This document shows positions 11,351 through 22,859 of a stretch of 64,000 nucleotides of DNA, piece by piece. The translations under genes and the position numbers were made by a program. The stretch covers positions 620,001 through 684,000 of the forward strand of contig OZ024928.1 of assembly GCA_964017235.1 (NCBI GenBank), written 5' to 3'. Position 1 is the stretch's first letter. Each line of letters begins with the position of its first letter. The DNA is from Sabellastarte sp. h YS-2021 (Eukaryota; Annelida; Polychaeta; Sabellida; Sabellidae). The notes under the pieces are model-generated. The model saw only the letters and a program-made list of their open reading frames with translations, was not told where the DNA came from and ran no database searches.

Positions 11351-12480
11351 TAGGAGCCATGCATGGAGATTTAGATTTGTCAGATTTCTGTGAGGGATCT
11401 GATTGAAGGGCTGTGTCAGCAGGTTGGGCAGGCTGAGAGGGACCTGGCTGGACATGGTCACCAGGTCCCAAAACCAAGGCATGTTTGGCCACCCCGGGGC
11501 AATCAGAATGAGTCTCTTGCACGGGGAGTCCAGTAGCTTCTCCACCACTTTGCCCAATATGGCGGTCGGTGGGAAGGCGTATGCATCCAGATCGTCCCAT
11601 GGCAGAGTAAGTGCATCCACTGCTATAGCCAGGGAGTCCGGTACTGGAGAGACAAACTGAGGTAACTTGTGGTTGAACCTCGTGGCAAATAGATCTATTT
11701 GAGGCCGGTGCCATTGGCTGCATATCTGTTGAAAAACTTCCGGAAGAAGGGACCACTCTGTTTGGATGGTCTGACCCAGCCTGGATAGCTTGTCTGCTAT
11801 CACATTTAAACGGCCTGGGATGTGTCGGGCTTTTAGAGTCACTCGTCGCTGGGAACACCAGGTCAAGATTCTCCACAGTAGGGCACATAGAGGGCCCGAC
11901 CTCATGCCTCCTTCCTTGTTTATGTAAGCTACCACTGTAGTATTGTCGGTTGCTACTAGAACTATCTTGTCTACACAGATATTTTGGAACTCTTTTAAGG
12001 CTAGAAAAACCGTTTATGTGCAGCTTGCTTTCCGGCACCGACCAGGATCCTCTTGCAGTGAACTCGTTTAAGTGAGCGCCCCACCCTTCTTTTGATGCGT
12101 CTGTAAAAATTTGCAGAGCATGTTTTACTGGGTGTAATGGTTTACCTTGAAGCACGTTGGTTTCCTCTAGCCACCATTGTAAGCAGTGAGGGTGCAGGGA
12201 CCTTGGTAGAGGGATAATCTTCTCTAGAGATTCTGGTACCCTCCAATTATTTTTGAGATGCCACTGTATGGGTCTCATGTGTAGCCGGCCGAGGTGAACT
12301 TGCTTTGCTGTGGCTGTTAGAAGACCTATCAGGGACATGAACTGCCGGACCGGACAGGCCGGTAGTAACAAAAGTGCTTGTATCTTGTCCTGAAGGCTTT
12401 ACCACCGGTCCGGAGTCGGCCTGACCCGGCCGGACCTGAGGTCGAACTGGTAACCTACAAAGTCGAAGACCTGTTTGGGT
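11192..12480 (-). pseudogene. RT C-terminus, RNase H and MT-like domain of DIRS copy B
   Basis: Two overlapping frames (11100-12371 and 11192-11935) together cover the RT connection, RNase H and the DIRS-specific post-RNase H domain. RNase H residues visible include the Asp of IFTDASKEGW and the Asp of HIPGRLNVIADKLSR. The second RNase H Asp falls close to the frame switch near 11935-11990. The MT-like part (IDLFATRFNHK ... APGWPNMPWFWDL) is well preserved. The RT active site is absent. Between about 12490 and 12600, roughly 640 bp that copy A has (including the YLDD motif) is replaced by about 110 bp of unrelated AT-rich filler. Confidence 0.85.
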
Positions 12481-12584
12481 TCCAGTTCTGATTCAATTTG
12501 CTCAACTGTAAGGTTAATTTTTGTCATTTGACTCATTGCATTTACTAAATGTCCCACCAAAATTTAGTAAAGGAGTCATTTGAC

Positions 12585-12975
12585 TCAAGTAGCTCCAACT
12601 CTAGAATGAACTCTGTAACCCTCTCTCAGGATTTGAACTACCTTCGGACCGGCCCCTAGATCTAGCCAAGTTTCCCAAAAGCTTTGAAGTCTGGCCCCTA
12701 CAGGTAGATTTTGTGCAACATTGGGGGCATTTACTACAGGTTGGACAGAACACAACTGAGTGACACAAGAAACACTGTTCACATATTTTAATTTGTAATT
12801 TCTTGATGTCTGACAATCTGCTGCCCCGGGACTTAACTCTCTCTTTTGGGAGTGCCCGGGCGCAGAAGGTACACTTTTTACAACATGAAAACTTGCAAAG
12901 TTTAAAGTCTTTCTCAGTGGTAATGTCTGGCTCCCGGCCAGCAGTCCTTCCTGTAAACTGTTTACAAAGTAATTG
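12585..12975 (-). pseudogene. Gag-RT junction region of copy B
   Basis: Two short frames here correspond to the N-terminal part of the RT ORF of copy A, with the segment FWETWLDLGAGPKVVQILR and a Cys-rich patch (CEQCFLCHSVVFCPTC in the other frame). In copy A the same stretch is open in both frames. The segment overlaps the end of gag, the normal DIRS arrangement. It is now separated from the rest of RT by the active-site deletion. Confidence 0.6.
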
Positions 12976-14998
12976 TCATTTAAAGGACTGCTGGCCCTTG
13001 GCTGGTCGCGAGGAGTAGTAAGAGGCCTTGCCTTTGTTCTTCTTACTCTGTCCTCTGTTGCCAATATTTTTCCAAGCGGGACGGTCAGACTTCCTGTAGT
13101 CAGAGCACTTGTCCTGTCTCTCGTAGGGGTGGAAACGATCCTTCTTTCCTGAGTGGATCTGCCCCTTATTCTCAAAATTAGCAGTGTCCTGCTCCGCTTG
13201 TTTCAACACAGTGTCTGAAAATAAGGTGGCAATATGCAGAGGTCCAGTGCGTAAAGCAGCCAAGGTGTCCGGTTTGATACCCATCTTAAGATGGGAGAGG
13301 TAGGAGTCACGCCTGGCAAGGGTAGTATTGGCCACTGTGACAAAGACGAAGTCTGTCAAGTGTTTTGAGTGTCTTGGCCATGGACTGTGTGATGCTCGAG
13401 TTGAAGTTAAGCAAGAATTGCAGTTCACTAGCAGCCTGTGAGACCTTCTCCAAGGACTTGCCTTTATTTAACTCTGACTTCACCACTTTAAGTTGAGTCT
13501 GCATACTGTCCTGCACTTTATATATACACCTGTTGAAGGCGGCAGCTTGATTGCAAGTGATGGAAGCCTCGCGTGCTGACTTTTCCCAGCGTCTCAAGTT
13601 GTCTTGAGAGATTTGTCTAGAAGCTGGAGCTGTTGATGCAATACCGGCAGCCTTGGCTATACGGCTGTAGGTGCTATTGACCTTTGATGAATCCGTACTC
13701 CAAGAATTTACAGTCTTAGGGCCTGCTCACCAGAAGGTCGGTTCGGAACAAAACTGTACCACTTTGCCTGAGATCTTGGGGGGGCGAACAAACTGGTCTT
13801 TTAACAGGCCACCGGCCTCGGAGCTACGCGACGGGTACCCCTCTGTAAGAGTGATATTGAGTTTACCCATCTTGCTACATAGCCATTCGTCTGTCGGCAT
13901 GGAAACTGAAATCTTTCCTGTGGGTTGTGTCTTGGGTCCCGCGAAGGGATTATCCTCTAACCTAGATGCTGTTGTATCAATCTCTGGGATGTGAGTCCAC
14001 ACCATAAACGACCTGATGCCGCTCATCGTTTCCCTATAGTTTTGTTCTTCGGATAGGGTCAAATCCGGATCAGCAGCCGAAGCCTCAAGGTCCTGGTCGG
14101 ACAGTTCCCCTTCCTCGACAAAGAGGTCTACTGGGGGACGGTCAGAGATATCTGTGTCAGAATCAGTGTCCATGGAAGATGTACTCTGCCTCCTTGTAGG
14201 GGCTGATGACGACGACCTACTTGGCACTTGGTGAGATAACGGTGATTCAGTACCAGCCAGATCTGTAGGTTGGCCGGTGGACACTTTTCCTGTGGTCGAT
14301 TTGCTGGTCGACTTGAAAGCAGTCTGAGCATTACCAGGCAAATCTGTAGAAAGTTCATGTGGTCGATCGGTGGTCGGTGTCGGTTGAGGTCTAATGAAAG
14401 GCTTTGATGAGACAACTGTTTTAGGTGGAGAGTGTGTAGGCGTAACCTTCACAGTCGTAAAAGCCGGTCCTGGTTGTTCCAAGGATATTGCTAACAACAG
14501 AGCCTCAAGTCTGTTAAAGCGTTCGGACCATTTCTGGTCCAACTGATCAAATCTGGCACCCTGAGAAGATTTGGAGGGTTTTAGCGACTTGGATGGCTTG
14601 TCAGCTTTTGAGTCCTTAGACGTCTGAGCTTTAGGTTTATCAACATTCTGCTTTTTCTTCTTATCAGAACCAGAACCAGGGGACTTTACAATCCCGTGGT
14701 CGTCCACTGCTCCCACTACCGTAACTGTAGACGGGTCTATGAGAGAGGAACTGGAGTCCTGCTTAGGAGTGTCAGAAACCTTCTTTGAGTCACATTTTTC
14801 TTTTTTAAGCCTGTAAGAAGGCGTGGACAACTGAATACATTGTTCCTCAGAAAGTGAATTACACGCGTTACAGTCAAGATGGGAGATACAAGGGTCAGAA
14901 CCCTTACCTTTTTCCCTGCACCTGGCACAGAAACAATGGCTGTCAAAGCTAGCCATGATATGTCCACAGCTCCCGAGTTTCTGGCTTGGAGAAGACAT
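12976..14998 (-). pseudogene. Gag-like ORF of DIRS copy B, frameshifted
   Basis: The start at 14998 (MSSPSQKLGSCGH) matches copy A. The N-terminal zinc-binding-like cluster is intact: C..H, D.H..C..C, DPC and C..C within the first 50 residues. A Ser/Thr/Pro-rich middle and an acidic segment follow, and the first frame ends at 13727. The conserved C-terminal half continues in two other frames (13307-13597 and 12976-13428), ending with RPAKGQQSFK just as in copy A. At least two frameshifts therefore separate the pieces. It is expected to be the particle or nucleic-acid-binding protein of the element. Confidence 0.85.
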
Positions 14999-15144
14999 GG
15001 TAACTGATGTAATAATCTAAAGTTTGTCCAGAAAGGTCTATAAACACTCCGTAACAAAATGATATCACGAAATTAACACACTCTGAAGAAATAAAGTCCA
15101 AGGACTTAAAATAAGTTTCCTGATAAAAACTCTGTGTACACAGC

Positions 15145-15346
15145 ATGTGCGCCAAACGAAAAAGATGCTATGACGTCACTCTGTCTAGACAGGAAGGAAG
15201 TACGACATGCCATCTGGCGAGTGCACAGTACTGGACGGGCCTGGCCGGTGGAGACACAGGACGTCTTTTTCTGACGTTTGGCGGGCCGGTCTGCGCCGAC
15301 CGGATAAGCAATTGTCCTTTGGATAGGATGTATTAACGCAATAAAA
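15145..15346. repeat. Right ITR of DIRS copy B
   Basis: The stretch gcgccaaacgaaaaagatgc ... aacgcaataaaa is the inverse of the left ITR and almost identical to the right ITR of A (61190-61387). It holds the perfect palindrome TGACGTCA at 15171-15178 and ends in the signature cgcaataaaa common to all DIRS copies here. Confidence 0.9.
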
Positions 15347-16108
15347 TTGCTATTACTCACTTTTCTTTAGTCCATAAAACCAAAAAAAAATTCAAGGGTG
15401 TGAAAATTCATTGGGACAATTAATTTACAAAAAATCTGTAGCTGTAGTGGTTTTGGAGAAATCTCCATGACTAACTAACGCACGCACACACAGGCATCAT
15501 TTCATAATCTCCCTCCCGGGCTTTGGAGATAATAACTCAAACACAAGTTTTGTGAAAATATCCCACATTAAAAGTCAAATTTTGTTAACCTTCAAAGTGA
15601 ACAAATATTTTTTTTTAAATTATTTTATATTGTACATTTGCAAGATATTTCTACGTTGAAAACATTCTAAGCATCAAAATCTTTAGGAACTTCAAAAATT
15701 TCTCAAAGGTCAAAAGGTCGGATCAAAAGGTCAAAATCATTTCTAAAAATGTCAAAGTGTTTTAAAAGTTTTTTTGGGGTTTTGTTTGTTTGGTTTTTTT
15801 TTTGGTTTTTTTTTCTTTGGCCAAAGTTTTTTTCCAAGATCTTATTCCAATTTTTTCAAAATTTTTCAAAGTCCATGTTTAAATTAACTTCAAATTTTCA
15901 ACTAGAAAAAAGTTTTTGCTGACAAAAACGAAGCGGCCCTGATAAAAAAGTGTGAAGTAAGCCGTAAAAGATGTGAAGATATGCATCACAAGGAATAGAA
16001 AATATAAAGTTTATTGCATTGTGTATGTTACCATATTTAACAAATGAAAGAACGACCACAGCTTGGCAGAAGAGAAATTGTAGGTGTGAAATATACTTCT
16101 CAAAAGAA
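15347..16108. other. AT-rich spacer with an ATAATCTCCC hairpin
   Basis: No gene is seen. At 15480-15533, cgcacgcacacac is followed by the imperfect hairpin ataatctccctcccgg ... ggagataat. The same arrangement, acgcac repeats then ataatctcccg/cgggagataat, occurs at 61990-62062. This marks both as ends of one dispersed repeat family. Long homopolymer-rich tracts (about 15780-15830) fill the rest. Confidence 0.5.
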
Positions 16109-16117
16109 TGTATGTCC

Positions 16118-16938
16118 GATGCGCGGAAAAAATGCCTCCTGGAAAAAATGCCTCCTAGAAAATATGCCTCCTAGGAAATATACCTCGTAGAATGAATGCC
16201 TCCTGAATATTTTGTGACCAGGAAAAATACCTCCTACGAAAAAAAAGTTCTTTCAAGTATTATAACACTACAGGTTCACATTACAACTTCAGAGGCATCT
16301 TCATTTTTTCCACTTGAGTCTTATAGTCGCCAATGCCTGTCAAAAATACACAGTCTTTTACCCATTTTGCTTAGCTGTACAAAGGTATGTAAGTTTCTCT
16401 TGTAAGGTTTTACTGGTGCTTCTCACTCTTTTGGCTGGCTGCTCATCCCTGGTTTCCATTATGACAGGTGTCGTGTTTTTCTTGTAATTACATTTCTGCC
16501 CCTCCTAGTACATCTAACTGCGATCAACTCCTTACAGAGGGGATAACCTATGTTGTAATTTGATAAGAATGCATATTGTAAGCCATAAAGGCCACAACTA
16601 TTTCATGAAGAAACCTCACAGCCATAAATCCTGCTTTTAAACTGCTCCAGAGTACAACTGAAGGGATACCCTTTCAAGAAGATATTTGTAACTTGTACTT
16701 CAAGATATTGTACGTTCTGGTTTTGACTGTACATATCTGAAATTAACATGTTTTTGATATTATACATTATAGGTTTCATATGTAACATGTTTACAAGTTG
16801 ACATAACTTTTTTTTCTCAGGAGCCTTTTTTTCCTAGTGACAAAATATCCAGGAGGCATTCTTTCTAGGAGGCATTTTTTCCAGGAGGCATTTTTTTCTG
16901 TGAGGCATTTGTCCAGGAGGCATTTTTTTCCCGGATTC
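16118..16938. mobile_element. 821-bp MITE with 9-bp target duplication
   Basis: The 9-mer tgtatgtcc flanks the element on both sides (16109-16117 and 16939-16947). The ends are imperfect inverted repeats (gatgcgcggaaaaaatgcc and the complement of ggcatttttttcccggattc). Subterminal arms are built of several tgcctcct/aggaggca repeats on each side. A 9-bp duplication suggests a Mutator-like (MULE) origin. The interior carries no transposase and only short open frames. Family assignment is inference from the duplication length alone. Confidence 0.75.
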
Positions 16939-16947
16939 TGTATGTCC

Positions 16948-18320
16948 TACATCCTTTGGTAATGTTCTCAGAGAAGAGGTCTCAAGTGAAAGGGTACACT
17001 GACCACAGACATTTCTGTTCAAAATGTCATTAGTATCAGACTTAAGTATAAAACACTAATTGAATGCAGTGGACTAAGATGCTTAAGAACTATTGTTTAA
17101 AATTACTGGTTGTGCTTCAACTAAAAACTTAACAAAACCACTAATAAAATCCAGTGAACCAAAGTGTGTTAGACTTTTTGTTCAAAAGTTACTGATTTTG
17201 CTTCAGAGTTATTGCTTACAAGAAAAATCAAGTTACAAACAAGTCAAGCTATAGTGCTAGAAAAATGTTACTGGATTTATTGGGAAAGAAAAGTATGAGT
17301 TTATATATTGCAATATTTATGAACGATTTAGCAACTGAAATTAAAAATCTAGGCTTAGGAATAATAGTAGGAGATCATGATCCATTCCACACTTCAAAAA
17401 TCACAAAATTAAGACCAAACAAGTTACTGGACTTGGTGTAACTGTGGAAAAAGTAGCCTAATAACATATTTTAACAAAATGCTGTGAACGCAATACTTTT
17501 CAAGTTATAAGTGATTTAGTGCATCACTTCAGGAATTTGAATGCATTAAAGTTTCAAAAATTCATTTCCCACTTGAGCTAAAATTAATTAAATGTAGAAG
17601 TCTAAGTGAAATGGAAGAAAGTAAAAGAAAAGAAAACAATATACATTCGAAACAACAGCATAAATATTCCAATTTTTTTTTGTTCCACTTTTGCTTCACA
17701 CACACATATATATATCTCTATCTATCATCTCCCTCCATGAACCCCCCCACTTCCCCCACTGAGGCCATTCTTTTTTCCACTTGCTTTTTGTGTGCACTAA
17801 AGGGGAGTTGGGGGGGGGGGTTCTTTCTGCATAGAAAGATTTTCCATGAATGTGCCTTTTGATAGATATCACACAACAGAGTTGGGAAGGAAGAAGAAAA
17901 GGACAAGTCATTCATTTCCACTCAGCTGGAGATACATAAAATGCTGTACAAGAAAAACTGTTTATGAGAAAGCGTTTTTTTTTTTTCAAGCATCTTATAT
18001 ATTGTGAAAGAAGTCAGGTGTATACATTTGACAAATTTATATAGTCTATGTGAAGAAGTAGCTAGATCATCAACTCTTTCTACAAAACAAAAGTTGAATC
18101 AATTGAAGCTTTTTTTTCCAAAAAGGAAAAGTTCTATCCCCATATTTCCAAATGAATGGAATCAGAAGAATGTGGTTTTTTTAATCTGCCTAAAATTGGG
18201 AATTTATATTATGTGAACACTGATCAGTTGCAATATGTTAATAACCACATCAGTGCATCATAAATAGCTCATTTTTTTCTTTGAAGATGTCATAACTTCA
18301 TAAACACTAAGAGATTAGGT
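16948..18320. other. AT-rich intergenic DNA, nothing recognised
   Basis: Short open frames (up to 83 residues) show no conserved domain. A C/G-run region with pyrimidine tracts (17740-17820) produces overlapping frames on both strands. No splice-consistent exon, RNA gene or mobile-element end could be supported. Confidence 0.6.
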
Positions 18321-18589
18321 TTGCCAGACAGCATAAATATTTTTAAGCATACATATGCCAGGTGTGGTTTTAAAAAGTGTTAAAATAAATGAGGAGGGGG
18401 CAAGAAGTATATATTTATCATGTGAACTGCTCTCAGATTTAAAAGGGAAAAATCAGAGTGTCCCTTTTAGGCATAAAAATTCAGCATTTTGATACTTTTA
18501 CTGCAAAAGGCTATAAATATTTCCCACATTTAACCTAGTTTGGTGCATAAGAATGCACAGAAACGGCAAATCTTCACTTTTGTGAAAAG

Positions 18590-20660
18590 GACGCTTCCTT
18601 AAAACTGCAAATTTTCGCTTTCTAAAAAGGACGCGTCCTTTTCACAGAAACAGCAAATCCTAACTTCTCTGAAAAGGACGCGTCCTTTTCACAGAAACTA
18701 CAAATCTTCACTTTTCAGAAAAGGACGCGTCCTTTTCACAGAATCTTCAAATCCTCACTTTTGTGAAAAGGACGCGGCCTTTTCACAGAATCTGCAAATC
18801 CTCACTTTTCTGAAAAGGACGCGTCCTTTTCACAGAAACTACAAATCTTCACTTTTCTGAAAAGGACGCGTCCTTTTCACAGAAACTACAAATCTTCACT
18901 TTTCTGAAAAGGACGCGTCCTTTTCACAGAAACTGCAAATCCTCACTTTCCTGAAAAGGACGCGTCCTTTTCACAGAAACTACAAATCTTCACTTTTCTA
19001 AAAAGGTTCTTTTCACAGAAAGGGCAAATCATTACTTTTCTAAAAAGGACGCGTCCTTTTCACAGAAACAGCAAATCCTCACTTTTCTAAAAAGGACGCG
19101 TCCTTTTCACAGAAACTACAAATCTTCACTTTTCTAAAAAGGACGCGTCCTTTTCACAGAAATAGCAAATCCTCAATTTTCTAAAAAGGACGCGTCCTTT
19201 TCACAGAAACTACAAATCTTCACTTTTCTAAAAAGGACGCGTCCTTTTCACAGAAACAGCAAATCCTCACTTTTCTAAAAAGGACGCGTCCTTTTCACAG
19301 AAATTGCAAATCCTCACTTTCCTGAAAAGGACGCGTCCTTTTCACAGAAACTACAAATCCTCACTTTTCTAAAAAGGACGCGTCCTTTTCACAGAAATAG
19401 TAAATCCTCAATTTTCTAAAAAGGACGCGTCCTTTTCACAGAAACTGCAAATCCTCACTTTCCTGAAAAGGACGCGTCCTTTTCACAGAAACAGCAAATC
19501 CTCACTTCTCTGAAAAGGACACGTCCTTTTCACAGAAACAGCAAATCCTCACTTTTTTTAAAAGGACGCGTCCTTTTCACAGAAACTGCAAATCCTCACT
19601 TTTCTAAAAAGGTTCTTTCCACAGAAAAGGCAAATCATTACTTTCTAAAAAGGACGCGTCCTTTTCACAGAAACAGCAAATCCTCACTTTTCTAAAAAGG
19701 ACACGTCCTTTTCACAGAAATTGCAAATCCTCACTTTCCTGAAAAGGACGCGTCCTTTTCACAGAAACTACAAATCCTCACTTCCCTGAAAAGGACGCGT
19801 CCTTTTCACAGAAATGGCAAATCTTCACTTCTCTGAAAAGGACGCGTCCTTTTCACAGAAATTGCAAATCCTCACTTTCCTGAAAAGGACGCGTCCTTTT
19901 CACAGAAACTACAAATCCTCACTTTCCTGAAAAGGACACAGAAACTACAAATCCTCACTTTTCTGAAAAGGACGCGTCCTTTTCACAGAAAAGGCAAATC
20001 TTCACTTCTCTGAAAAGGACACGTCCTTTTCACAGAAACTGCAAATCCTCACTTTTCTAAAAAGGTTCTTTTCACAGAAAGGGCAAATCATTACTTTTCT
20101 AAAAAGGACGTCCTTTTCACAGAAACAGCAAATCCTCACTTTTCTAAAAAGGACGCGTCCTTTTCACAGAAATTGCAAATCCTCACTTTCCTGAAAAGGA
20201 CACGTCCTTTTCACAGAAACTACAAATCCTCACTTTTCTGAAAAGGACGCGTCCTTTTCACAGAAATGGCAAATCTTCACTTCTCTGAAAAGGACGCGTC
20301 CTTTTCACAGAAACTGCAAATCCTCACTTTTCTAAAAAGGTTCTTTTCATAGAAAGGGCAAATCATTACTTTTCTAAAAAGGACGCGTCCTTTTCACAGA
20401 AATTGCAAATCCTCACTTTTCTAAAAAGGACACATCCTTTTCACAGAAACTGCAAATCCTCACTTTTCTAAAAAGGACGCGTCCTTTTCACAGAAACTGC
20501 AAATCGTCACTTTAAAAAAAGGACGCGTCCTTTTCACAGAAATGGTAAATCTTCATTTTTTTAAAAAAGGACACGTCCTTTTTACAGGGACTGCAAATCT
20601 TCACTTTTCTGAAAAAGACACGTCACTTTCACAGAAACTGCAAATCCTTACTTTTCTAAA
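18590..20660 (+). repeat. 47-bp satellite, left arm of foldback element
   Basis: Each unit has an 18-bp perfect palindrome aaaaggacgcgtcctttt (MluI site at the centre) joined to cacagaaactacaaatcttc or close variants. Centres at 18629, 18676 and 18723 give an exact 47-bp period. Recurrent variants replace the central CG by CA (ggacacgtcc) or lose the palindrome centre altogether (aaaaggttctttt). Blocks of variants recur, indicating local block amplification. Confidence 0.95.
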
Positions 20661-20679
20661 AATCCTTTTTTTCTAAAAG

Positions 20680-21240
20680 GTAAATATACTTTATTTAGAT
20701 AATGTTGCCTCTGTTAAAAATTAACTAATATTGTTAATTTAGCTAGAGTTATGCTGCTCACTTTTATTGCAACCTGGCAGTGTATCCCCGAACATAGTAA
20801 ACCTGTAGAAGCAATAATAAAAGACATAGAGGCTGAGACTCCTTAAGCTATAATCACTTTTTGGCTCTCATCATTTGACCTTGGAGGAGGGGCACAAGGT
20901 CAAATCTTACTACATCGGAAGATTATTAGCCCATGATTTCCTATAGGTGGGTTTCACATTTCAAACCTCTAGGACCAATAATAAGTGAGTTATAAGCACT
21001 TTTAAGTTTGGCTATGCTCTTTTAACCTGAAGGATAGGCCCAAGGTCAAATCTGACCACAAAAGGAGATTCCCAGCCCATAATTTTCTATAGGTTGGTTC
21101 CACATTTCAAACCTCTAGGACTAATAATAAGCAAGTTATAAGCACTTTTAAATTTGGCTATCCTTGTTGTATCCACCGGAAGAATCCGGCGGATACTTTG
21201 GTTTAGCGTCCGCTACGCCGCTGCCGCCACGCGTAGAGAG
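20680..21240. repeat. Central segment of foldback element with two 150-bp dispersed-repeat copies
   Basis: Two direct copies of about 150 bp (caaggtcaaatct ... acctctagga ... gagttataagcactttt) lie side by side. Further copies of the same repeat are at 53740-53990. The segment ends at 21170-21240 with a GC-rich patch (accggaagaatccggcgg and a gcgtccgctacgccgctgcc stretch). This recalls the GC-rich tails at 1776 and 27225. It may be a separate mobile repeat trapped in the loop. Confidence 0.6.
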
Positions 21241-21244
21241 ATTT

Positions 21245-21775
21245 TCAGAAAAGTGAGGATTTGCAGTTTCTGTAAAAAGGACGCGTCCTTTTCAGAGAAG
21301 TGAGGATTTGCAGTTTCTCTGAAAAGGACGCGTCCTTTTCAGAAAAGTGAGGATTTGCAGGTTCTGTAAAAAGGACGCGTCCTTTTCAGAAAAGTGAGGA
21401 TTTGCAGTTTCTGTAAAAAGGACACGTCCTTTTCAGAGAAGTTAGGATTTGCAGTTTCTGTGAAAAGGACGCGTCCTTTTCAGAGAAGTGAAGATTTGCA
21501 GTTTCTGTGAAAAGGACGTGTCCTTTTCAGAGAAGTGAAGATTTGCAGGTTCTGTGAAAAGGACGCGTCCTTTTCGGAGAAGTGAGGATTTGCAGTTTCT
21601 GTGAAAAGGACGCGTCCTTTTCAGAAAAATGAGGATTTGCAGGTTCTGTGAAAAGGACGCGTCCTTTTTAGAAAAGTGAAGATTTGCAGGTTCTGTGAAA
21701 AGGACGCGTCCTTTTTAGAAAAGTGAAGATTTGCAGTTTCTGTGAAAAGGAAAATTTGCAGTTTTAAGGAATCGT
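21245..21775 (-). repeat. 47-bp satellite, right arm of foldback element
   Basis: About 11 to 12 units of the same 47-bp repeat, read in inverse orientation relative to the left arm (gaggatttgcagtttctgtg then the palindrome). Centres at 21279 and 21326 confirm the 47-bp period. The arm is about four times shorter than the left one. Confidence 0.93.
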
Positions 21776-22059
21776 CCTTTTCACAAAAGTGAATATTTGC
21801 ACTTTCTGTGCATTCTTATGCACCAAACTAGGGTAAATGTAGGAAATATTTATAGCCTTTTGCAGCAAAAGTATCAAAATGCTGAATTTTTATGCCTAAA
21901 AGGGACACTCTGATTTTTCCCTTTTAAATCTGAGAGCAGTTCACATGATAAATATATACTTCTTGCCCCCTCCTCATTTATTTTAACACTTTTTAAAACC
22001 ACACCTGGCATATGTATGCTTAAAAATATTTATGCTGTCTGGCAAGTTATGGTTTCCAG

Positions 22060-22690
22060 TAAACGGCATCTGAAAATTCATATACAGAAACACTATACTA
22101 AAACCTAAAGATTCTTGCTTTGACTCGCTGCTGTTGAGAGTCAGAATTTGACTTCTCCTCAGTCAAAAAGCTAGTCTGCCTACAGCAAGATAAGATAGTA
22201 GACCTGAAAATATCTGCTGTAAAGCCTTCCTAACTAGGCACAGACAAGACATAATAATTCCTCATTGAATCCTTTGTCCCAAGTAAAAGTATTTCAAAAC
22301 CTCACAAGACAAAGAGATCTATCTTGAGTAAAACTGCTGTCCCAGTGATTGAGAGCTGGCATATCGACCGGCTTAACTGAAGTAGGCCCATCCAAAGCCA
22401 ACTGAATCTTGGCTAATAAATGGCCAGAGCCACTTATGAGCAATACTCATTCAAAGTAAGGGAAGACAAAGCTAACGAAAATACCCTTCTTCCTTTGCCT
22501 AATGCCAAAGTCAAAAGAAAGACCGTCTTGAAAGTTAATAACCTCCAAGAAATCTTCCCCAAAGGCTCAAACGGCTGTCTGGTGAGACCAAACAAGACCA
22601 GAGACAAAAGGAAAAGAAGGCTTAACCTATTGACTACTGGATTGTCTCTATAGAAATATGTCAACAATCTATACAGCTGAAGAGTTCTAG
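22060..22690 (-). pseudogene. YR fragment of DIRS copy E
   Basis: The minus-strand frame at 22434-22667 contains FEPLGKISWRLLTFKTVFLL, which aligns with FEPLREASLKHLTFKTVFLL of copy A, and further left pieces align by nucleotide. The position of the catalytic Arg (GKGRRVFS in place of GKRRSEIH) is frame-damaged. No complete recombinase can be read. Confidence 0.7.
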
Positions 22691-22859
22691 AGACTTATTC
22701 TCCTTCAAGGAAAGCAATCTACCATTGTTATTCTGAAACCAGCAATAGTAGATGGCTTAAGATTCCTTTCCTTAAAGAAATAATTAAGGAAATTTGCTAC
22801 ATCTAGAAAAGAAGTATCTGAGAAGTTCACCACAAAGAAGCCTCAGATGTGCATAGATT

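Larger units (their letters stand above)
9452..15346 (-). mobile_element. DIRS retrotransposon copy B, degraded
   Basis: The order on the minus strand is right ITR (15145-15346), gag, RT/RNase H/MT, YR, ICR (9676-9769) and left ITR (9452-9620), the same plan as the intact copy A. The right ITR differs from A by only a few bases, so B is a close relative. It is dead: gag is frameshifted into three frames, the RT catalytic core is deleted, a SINE interrupts YR, and a premature stop occurs just before the YR HxxR motif. The outermost 50 bp or so of the left end is missing. The right flank continues as gctattactcac, the opening phrase of the 135-140 bp minisatellites. Confidence 0.92.
18321..22045. 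mobile_element. 3.7-kb foldback element with palindromic 47-bp satellite arms
   Basis: The outer 260 bp or so at each end (18321-18585 and 21780-22045) are inverted copies. The left begins ttgccagacagcataaat and the right ends atttatgctgtctggcaa. Inside each arm is a 47-bp tandem repeat, oriented oppositely in the two arms. The left arm has about 44 units (18590-20660) and the right about 11-12 units (21245-21775). The centre (20680-21240) is unrelated. The structure matches foldback elements (Drosophila FB and sea-urchin TU type) in plan. No transposase is encoded. No clean target duplication was found, although cataactt occurs close to both ends in inverted orientation. Confidence 0.85.

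Noticed and set aside
17611-17921. Overlapping frames on both strands as a gene
   Set aside because: Low-complexity pyrimidine and G-run composition with no recognisable domain.
18590-20660. CRISPR array
   Set aside because: There are no unique spacers. The 47-bp units are near-identical throughout, palindromic, and in a eukaryotic context.
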